Assembly (NCBI GenBank): GCA_965200435.1
Contig: OZ241337.1
Span: 2,294,001 to 2,358,000 of the forward strand
Length of the DNA stretch: 64,000 nt
Reading direction: 5' to 3'
Source: Bin75 sp965200435
GTDB lineage: Bacteria; Nitrospirota; Nitrospiria; Nitrospirales; UBA8639
The position numbers and the translations under genes are program-made. The notes beneath the pieces were generated by a model. The model was not told the DNA's origin and searched no databases. It was given only the letters and a program-made list of their open reading frames with translations. The stretch's first letter is position 1; the number at the start of each line of letters is the position of its first letter. Below are positions 59,124-64,000 of the stretch, piece by piece.

Positions 59124-60680
59124 TTACAGCCGATTCGTTGTGGTAGACGGGTCTATAGCATGTCGCGTGTACCGGATGAGTGCGAGCACGGGCAATCCCA
59201 GTAGAGCGGTCAGCATGAAAAAACGTGAATAACCCAGGCTGTCCACGATGACGCCTGAGTAGCCTCCCAGGACTTTCGGAAACAAGGTCATGAGCGAGCT
59301 GAAGATGGCATATTGCATGGCGGTAAATTGGATATTGGTAAGGCTGGAGAGAAAGGCGACAAAGGCAGCGCTGGCTAATCCTGCAGACAGGTTATCGACG
59401 GAGATCACCATGTAGAGCAGGTTCAGGTCGTGTCCCACGGCCGCCAACGCGCTGAACAGAAGGTTGGTCGTGGCAGACAAAAGAGCTCCGAGCGAGAGAA
59501 TACGGAGCACGCCGTATCGGACGGATAACAGACCTCCGAGAAATCCGCCGGCAATGGTCATGAACAGTCCAAAAGTTTTCACGACACCGGCAATTTCCGG
59601 TTTGGTAAATCCCATGTCCTGGTAGAACACATTGGCGATGACGCCCAGCACAATGTCGGAAATGCGATAAACCCCGATCAGCAGCAAAAGCACCAGCGCG
59701 GATTTCAACCCATATCGCCTGAAAAAGTCCATCAGAGGGGTAATGTACGTATCCTGCACGGTGTCCCGACTCACGGCGCCGGCGTAAATCATGAGCGTGG
59801 CGATGAGCCAGATCGCCACCATACCCGCACCTAACCGTACCGCTTCGATCAGGAACCGCGCAACGGCTTCGGTCTGGAGCACCCGGTTCAGTATGTGGCT
59901 CAGCTCATCCGCCAGTGCGGCTGAATGGTAAAAAACCATGATGAATCCGGTGACGGATGTGATGAACATGAACAGGATTCCTGCGTGATCCCTGTTCGAC
60001 AGCGCAGACGTACGCGTTTTATGGGTGGCAGGTTCGTCAATAATGAGCGTCGTGAGGAGACCCACTGCCATGGCTGCGGCCATGATGAGATAGGCCCATT
60101 GCCAAGCCTGATGGTCATAGGCGCCTTTGGCCGATCCGAAGGCGCTGGCCAGGAACAGCGTTCCTGCTCCTGACAGCAGCATGCCCATGCGATACCCCGC
60201 GATGTAGGTGGACGACAATAGGGCTTGGAGCGAGACATCGGCGGATTCGATTCGGTAGGCGTCAATCACGATATCCTGGGTGGCTGATGAAAATCCCAGC
60301 AGCACGGCGGCCAACGCCATTACGGTCAGGTGCCCCTGAGACGGGTCGACCAGGGCCATTCCGGCAATCGCCGCAATGATGGAACCCTGTGCCAGCAGCA
60401 TCCACCCGCGTCGCCGTCCCAACATCCGAGTCAGGAGCGGGACGGATAAGGTGTCCACAAGTGGCGCCCATACGAACTTGAAGGAATAGCCCAGGGCGGC
60501 CCAACTGAAGAAGGTGACCGTCGAACGTTCGACTCCCGCCTCACGCAACCATAAGGAGAGCGAGGAAAAAATCAACAGGAGAGGAATCCCGGCCGAGAAG
60601 CCCAAAAACAACATGGTGATGACCCGCGGATGGCCGATCAACCGTAAGGAGTGCCGCCAGGGTAGGGAAGTCGCGTGCAT
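59124..60680 (-). CDS. AmpG-like MFS permease
   Basis: A 518-aa inner-membrane protein with about 14 helices. LFLGFSAGIPLLLIFSSLSLWLREAGV at the start, KFVWAPLVDTL, RRRGWMLLAQ and SATQDIVIDAYRIES are hallmarks of AmpG, which imports GlcNAc-anhydromuropeptides for cell-wall recycling. No other recycling genes are beside it. It ends next to the IS relic, and IS copy 2 lies 59 bp before its start. Confidence 0.9.
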   Translation of the reverse strand: MHATSLPWRHSLRLIGHPRVITMLFLGFSAGIPLLLIFSSLSLWLREAGVERSTVTFFSWAALGYSFKFVWAPLVDTLSVPLLTRMLGRRRGWMLLAQGSIIAAIAGMALVDPSQGHLTVMALAAVLLGFSSATQDIVIDAYRIESADVSLQALLSSTYIAGYRMGMLLSGAGTLFLASAFGSAKGAYDHQAWQWAYLIMAAAMAVGLLTTLIIDEPATHKTRTSALSNRDHAGILFMFITSVTGFIMVFYHSAALADELSHILNRVLQTEAVARFLIEAVRLGAGMVAIWLIATLMIYAGAVSRDTVQDTYITPLMDFFRRYGLKSALVLLLLIGVYRISDIVLGVIANVFYQDMGFTKPEIAGVVKTFGLFMTIAGGFLGGLLSVRYGVLRILSLGALLSATTNLLFSALAAVGHDLNLLYMVISVDNLSAGLASAAFVAFLSSLTNIQFTAMQYAIFSSLMTLFPKVLGGYSGVIVDSLGYSRFFMLTALLGLPVLALIRYTRHAIDPSTTTNRL

Positions 60681-60738
60681 CGTTGTTCGATAACCTGAAA
60701 ATCAGTATGCCCTGAACACCGGTCTTGACCGGGGAGCC

Positions 60739-61825
60739 TGTATAAGTTCAGAAACCTTTGGCACTCCTCGAAACAGGAGGAGAGGCCATGCAAATCCACC
60801 ATGTCGGCTATCGCATCAGGGGGTTTTATCGACTAACGCAATTCGGGCATCGTTGGGGCATGATACCCCACGAAGCCCATCACCGACTCAAGATTCTGCA
60901 CTTTTGCGCCCGGCATGGCCCAGCCGCGACGGGGGAGGCCTTCGGCGTCAGCCGCCGGACGCTTTATCGCTGGCAGCGGGCGCTCACTCAGGCTGGCGGG
61001 GACCCGCAGGCGTTGGCCGTCCGCTCTAGGGCCCCCCACCGGCGGTGGCAGGCCACGTGGCCACCCGCCCTGAGCCAAGCGATCCGGCGGCTACGCACCA
61101 CGTATCCCAACCGTGGGAAGGCCAAGCTGCACGTCCTACTGCGGCCGTGGTGTGCGCAGCACGGGCTAGCCCTCCCCAGGGTCTCCACCATCGGGCGCCT
61201 GATCGCCCGCGCCCCGGACCGGATGCGGCACACGCCGAGCCGCCTGGATGCCCGGGGCCGGCCCAAACCCCGGACACGGCGCCGGAAATCCCGCCCGCCC
61301 CGGCCCCGCCCCGCCCAGCCCCTGGCGGTCTTGGCCGGCGATCCCGTTGTGCGGCTCCACGCCGGACTCCGCCGCTACCTATTCACCTTCATCGATCCCT
61401 GCAGTCGCTTCGCCTTCGCTGTGGCCACCGCCACCGCCTCCAGCCGCCATGCCACCCACGCCCTCGATGCACTCTGTGCGTTGCTCCCGGCCCCACCCCG
61501 GGTCCTCCTCTCCGATAACGGCCCGGAGTTCCAGGGGCATTTCCAGCACCGGCTCGATGAACGCGGCATCACCCACTGGTGGACGTATCCCCGATCCCCG
61601 AAAATGAACGCTCATGCGGAACGGTTCAATCGCACCCTGCAAGAGACCTTCGTGGACTACCACGAGGATCTGCTGTTCGACGATTTGGCGGCCTTTAACC
61701 GCAAACTGGCCGATTGGTTGCTGGCCTACAATACCGTGTTGCCCCACCATAGCCTTGGGCGGCAATCTCCGGTACAATCCCTGATTCACCACCAACCCGA
61801 GTGCCAAATGTGGTGGCCCCATACA
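60739..61825 (+). mobile_element. IS481-like element, copy 2 (intact)
   Basis: 1087 bp, ends TGTAT/ATACA. It is flanked by a perfect 5-bp duplication GAGCC (60734-60738 and 61826-61830), so it is a recent insertion. It is GC-rich and nearly identical to copy 1. Joining the flanks without it restores a short spacer between the divergent AmpG and methyltransferase genes. Confidence 0.93.
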
Positions 61826-61861
61826 GAGCCTTGCCCGGTAGTCTGCCATGCTCTACTATGA
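60788..61861 (+). CDS. IS481-family transposase
   Basis: A 357-aa protein with an N-terminal helix-turn-helix (GEAFGVSRRTLYRWQRALTQAGG), an Arg/Pro-rich linker and an rve-type DDE core: FTFIDPCSRFAFAV (D), LLSDNGPEFQGHF (D) and HAERFNRTLQETFVDY (E). ATG 60788 follows GGAGGAGAGG. The frame has no stop inside the element; 12 host codons are added and the TGA (61859-61861) overlaps the ATG of the next small ORF. Confidence 0.93.
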   Translation: MQIHHVGYRIRGFYRLTQFGHRWGMIPHEAHHRLKILHFCARHGPAATGEAFGVSRRTLYRWQRALTQAGGDPQALAVRSRAPHRRWQATWPPALSQAIRRLRTTYPNRGKAKLHVLLRPWCAQHGLALPRVSTIGRLIARAPDRMRHTPSRLDARGRPKPRTRRRKSRPPRPRPAQPLAVLAGDPVVRLHAGLRRYLFTFIDPCSRFAFAVATATASSRHATHALDALCALLPAPPRVLLSDNGPEFQGHFQHRLDERGITHWWTYPRSPKMNAHAERFNRTLQETFVDYHEDLLFDDLAAFNRKLADWLLAYNTVLPHHSLGRQSPVQSLIHHQPECQMWWPHTEPCPVVCHALL

Positions 61862-62007
61862 GCCGTCCATACGATACGAAAAGGCCACGCGGCAATGCTG
61901 TGACCGGCCGGAGAAACAAGATCTCCCGCGTTTCGGATGCCGCGATCTGGTTCATCTTTGATGAAATGATCGCGGCCTTGTTTCCCGACGGGAGAAGAGA
62001 GCGATGA
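61858..62007 (+). CDS. 49-aa basic small protein
   Basis: Starts 32 bp past IS copy 2. The product has an Arg/Gly-rich N-terminus (SRPYDTKRPRGNAVTGRRNK) and an amphipathic end (AIWFIFDEMIAALFPDGRRER). Its TGA overlaps the methyltransferase ATG by 4 bp, so it is coupled to that gene. No family is recognised. It might be a methylation substrate or a leader; both are inference. Confidence 0.5.
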   Translation: MSRPYDTKRPRGNAVTGRRNKISRVSDAAIWFIFDEMIAALFPDGRRER

Positions 62008-62957
62008 CGAAATATACCGACTTCATCAATTATCACCTGTCGATGTTGATGGATGAGACGCGGACAGGGGCATACCGTCAAGCAATTTCCAAGGTCGTAA
62101 AGCCGGGTGACGTGGTGGTGGACGTGGGCTGCGGATCGGGTATCCTGTCCTTCTTCGCCTGCCGTGCCGGCGCTCGTCGCGTGTACGCCGTGGAGAGCGA
62201 ATCCGTTATCAATATTGCCAAACTCGTGGCGACAAAAAACGGATTTCAGGATCGAATGACTTTCTACAACGATCTGTCTTTCAACGTGGAGTTGCCCGAA
62301 CCGGCAGACGTCATTGTGACGGAGACGATGGGCACGTTTGGGTTTGAAGAAGGGATTCTGGGATCCCTGACCGATGCCAGGGATCGCTTTCTCAAAAATA
62401 GCGGTGCGCTCATCCCCCATGGCGTGGACCTGTTTCTTGTTCCCGTTGAACTGCCGCAATTTTATGAACACGTTGTCGATTTTTGGGTGAACCGTTGTCA
62501 GGGGTTTGATTTCTCCCCCGTTCGGCATTTGACGGTGAACAACTTTCATCCGCTGAAGCTGCATGAAGGAACGTTCCTTGGCGATCCCATGCGCGCACAA
62601 AAAATCGAATTCGGGAAAACGACGCAATCAGAAGTGACAGCTAACTTTTCCGTCTATGCCAAGCGTCGAGGCTGGTTGCATGGGCTGGCGGGCTGGTTCA
62701 ATGCCGAATTGATCCCGGGACTTGGCATTTCAAACGGCCCGCAGGACAAAGCCTCTCATTGGGGGTTGGCTTTTTTCCCCATCGATCGGCCTGTCTCCAT
62801 GGAACGCGGCACCCGTATCGAGGTGGACGTGTGTTCAACGCAAAATGGAGAGTTCTGGCATTGGACCGTCGCCGTGAACGGGCTGCTGTTTGAACATTCC
62901 ACCTCCAAGGGATCTTTGCCCCTTGTTTCAGAATCCCGGACCCAGAATTCGGCATAA
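62004..62957 (+). CDS. protein arginine methyltransferase-like enzyme
   Basis: A 317-aa class I SAM methyltransferase with PRMT features. MLMDETRTGAYRQAI matches the PRMT N-terminal helix. SAM motif I is VVDVGCGSGILSFFACRAGA followed by VYAVE. The ADVIVTETMGTFGFEEGI loop corresponds to the double-E hairpin. A beta-sandwich C-terminal region follows (KASHWGLAFFPIDRPVSMERGTRIEVDV). True PRMTs are rare in bacteria. ATG 62004 overlaps the small basic ORF. Confidence 0.75.
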   Translation: MTKYTDFINYHLSMLMDETRTGAYRQAISKVVKPGDVVVDVGCGSGILSFFACRAGARRVYAVESESVINIAKLVATKNGFQDRMTFYNDLSFNVELPEPADVIVTETMGTFGFEEGILGSLTDARDRFLKNSGALIPHGVDLFLVPVELPQFYEHVVDFWVNRCQGFDFSPVRHLTVNNFHPLKLHEGTFLGDPMRAQKIEFGKTTQSEVTANFSVYAKRRGWLHGLAGWFNAELIPGLGISNGPQDKASHWGLAFFPIDRPVSMERGTRIEVDVCSTQNGEFWHWTVAVNGLLFEHSTSKGSLPLVSESRTQNSA

Positions 62958-63017
62958 CAACTTGTCATTTTTGTCTGTGTTCCGTCATTCGTTGACAGAA
63001 GAGAGAGGCAGTCCCTT

Positions 63018-63043
63018 GTCGGATGACACTACGCTAATCCGAC
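63018..63043. repeat. palindromic unit in 62958-63172 gap
   Basis: GTCGGAT (63018-63024) and ATCCGAC (63037-63043) form a hairpin of the common GTCGGAT-ATCCGAC intergenic type. The 215-bp gap has no gene; it also has the 17-base sequence shared with the trpE-nirK gap (62980-62996). Confidence 0.5.
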
Positions 63044-63172
63044 CTACGCCCAAAACGGTGGTTGCCGGATTGACAAGAGAATTTCCCGAAGAATGGGGTC
63101 GATTCAGGACAAAAGACGAATAGCAAACAACAGACAATGACCCGGAAGGTGAACGGCTCTGAAAGGTGATGG

Positions 63173-63841
63173 TTACGGCTGTTTGACAATGAGCCGTTGG
63201 CCAATTGAAATGATATTGTCGGCAAGATTATTCCACTCTTTCAATTGCTCGACGGTGACACCGTATATGCGTGAAAGCCGGTAGAGAGTATCTCCCTTGA
63301 CAACCGTGTAATAGTTTGATGTCCCCAAGCTGCTAACCTCGGTCCTGTTCGCGTCTGGATCGGTGGCCTCGACTTTATCCATGTCCAGATCTTTGAAGCT
63401 TGACTCATCGAACGAAAAATCATTTAGCCCGAATTCTAAGACTGAGGGATCGGAAAAAGACATGTCCGGTGAGATCTCCATATCGCCTGCAGTGCCGGCC
63501 ATGTCCTTCGCTGAAGCCATTTCCGGCTGACGTCCGACTTGTTCTCGAAGGGTATCGACCTCAACGCTCAATTGACGGTTTTGGGATTCTAGCGATGAGT
63601 TTTTTTGTTGCTCCTCTTGCAAGCGGACGTCGAGTTCACCAGTCCGCTGTTCCTCTTGGGCCAACAAACGTTGGAAGTTCAAGGCCCGCTCCTTTTCTGC
63701 CTCATATTGGCCCGAACTGACACAGCCCGACATCAAGGCCACACCCGTCAGGCAGAATATTCCAAGCTGAAGCGTCAATCTGGTTGAGAATAAGCCAGGA
63801 TTTTGTTGGTGCCGTATTTTGGATTGAGGTTTGAAGGTCAT
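63173..63841 (-). CDS. LysM-domain lipoprotein with coiled coil
   Basis: A 222-aa lipoprotein. The signal ends in a lipobox MSGC (Cys40). A coiled coil runs from about 45 to 105 (YEAEKERALNFQRLLAQEEQRTG). An acidic, Asp/Ser-rich linker follows, then one LysM domain at about 177-222 (YYTVVKGDTLYRLSRIYGVT, and ISIGQRLIVKQP), which binds peptidoglycan. AAGGGAG precedes ATG 63841. It probably bridges the outer membrane and cell wall. Confidence 0.88.
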   Translation of the reverse strand: MTFKPQSKIRHQQNPGLFSTRLTLQLGIFCLTGVALMSGCVSSGQYEAEKERALNFQRLLAQEEQRTGELDVRLQEEQQKNSSLESQNRQLSVEVDTLREQVGRQPEMASAKDMAGTAGDMEISPDMSFSDPSVLEFGLNDFSFDESSFKDLDMDKVEATDPDANRTEVSSLGTSNYYTVVKGDTLYRLSRIYGVTVEQLKEWNNLADNIISIGQRLIVKQP

Positions 63842-63954
63842 CGTCAGACTCCCTTTCTGATTATATCTGTTGTGAGGAAAACGTATCTGTCGATGGTTAG
63901 GCTGGGGAAGCGATGTCGACCATCTTCTGTTTAGAATAAAAGGAGTACCGGGAA

Positions 63955-64000
63955 ATGTCAATGCGGCTGAACGCAATCACGATCACTTTGGTTGAGGGCC
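63955..64000 (+). CDS. possible gene start, runs off the window
   Basis: ATG 63955 has AAAAGGAG 9 bp upstream and stays open to the last base (MSMRLNAITITLVEG). Divergent from the LysM gene. Too short to identify. Confidence 0.35.
   Translation, partial: MSMRLNAITITLVEG

Noticed and set aside
60739..62957. Composite transposon carrying genes between the IS copies (47-60 kb)
   Set aside because: The two full copies are in opposite orientation 13 kb apart, copy 2 has its own target duplication and the genes between are core trp and nirK; nothing indicates joint mobility.
1..64000. CRISPR array, prophage or defence island
   Set aside because: No regularly spaced direct repeats, phage structural genes or known defence genes were found on reading through.

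Overview
The window reads as chromosomal DNA of a Nitrospira-like bacterium (phylum Nitrospirota). This is inferred from gene content, not from a marker-gene comparison. The clues are a periplasmic copper nitrite reductase, a urea porin, Urt transporter and urease block, two TatC proteins, a molybdenum-cofactor cluster beside a multiheme cytochrome c, and mid-50s GC housekeeping genes packed head to tail. No rRNA, prophage, CRISPR array or replication origin was seen. One tRNA gene (Thr, anticodon TGT) is present.

Layout. 0-6.8 kb (+): gatB, eno, an ftsB-like gene, era, mgtE, recO and a DUF971 gene. 6.9-11.3 kb (-): a Ski2-like helicase carried as two adjacent genes in swapped order (C-terminal half upstream of N-terminal half), and a ClC channel gene broken by one extra base in a C-run. 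11.3-13.9 kb (+): an MFS transporter whose stop codon lies in the target duplication of a 142-bp MITE, then ribE between two tiny membrane-protein genes. 14-15.5 kb (-): a PP2C phosphatase overlapping a 3'-5' exonuclease-like gene. 15.7-24 kb (+): a cyclophilin-like protein, two DUF507 proteins, a secreted protein of unknown function, radA, a lipoprotein, tsaB, rimI, a DUF465 protein, tatC, a beta-propeller protein and a PPIase. 24.1-25.7 kb: tRNA-Thr, an antitoxin-like gene without a toxin, and a zinc dehydrogenase. 26-34 kb (+): a DegP-type protease, a second tatC, mogA, an Mrp/Nbp35-like ATPase, moeA, mobB, a six-heme NapC/NirT-type cytochrome and an ABC-2 exporter pair.

34-46.3 kb (-) is one directional block of about 12 kb for urea use. 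Read from its promoter it is porin, urtA-B-C-D-E, ureA-B-C-F-G-D. Urea crosses the outer membrane by the porin, is bound by a probably Tat-exported UrtA, pumped in by UrtBCDE and hydrolysed by urease matured by UreDFG; no ureE is seen. A near-consensus sigma70 promoter sits 5 bp from the end of an IS481-like element. Its leader carries a Rho-independent terminator and an overlapping hairpin that could act as an antiterminator. 47.4-56.3 kb (-): a nitroreductase, an rqcH-like gene and a complete trp set in the order E-G-D-C-F-B-A. 56.7-64 kb: nirK, an FAH-family hydrolase, a decayed IS end, an AmpG-like transporter, a second intact IS copy, a 49-aa basic ORF coupled to a protein-arginine-methyltransferase-like gene, and a LysM lipoprotein.

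Best candidates for something undescribed: the order-swapped split helicase, the arginine-rich micro-ORF with its PRMT-like enzyme, and the attenuator-like leader of the urea operon.
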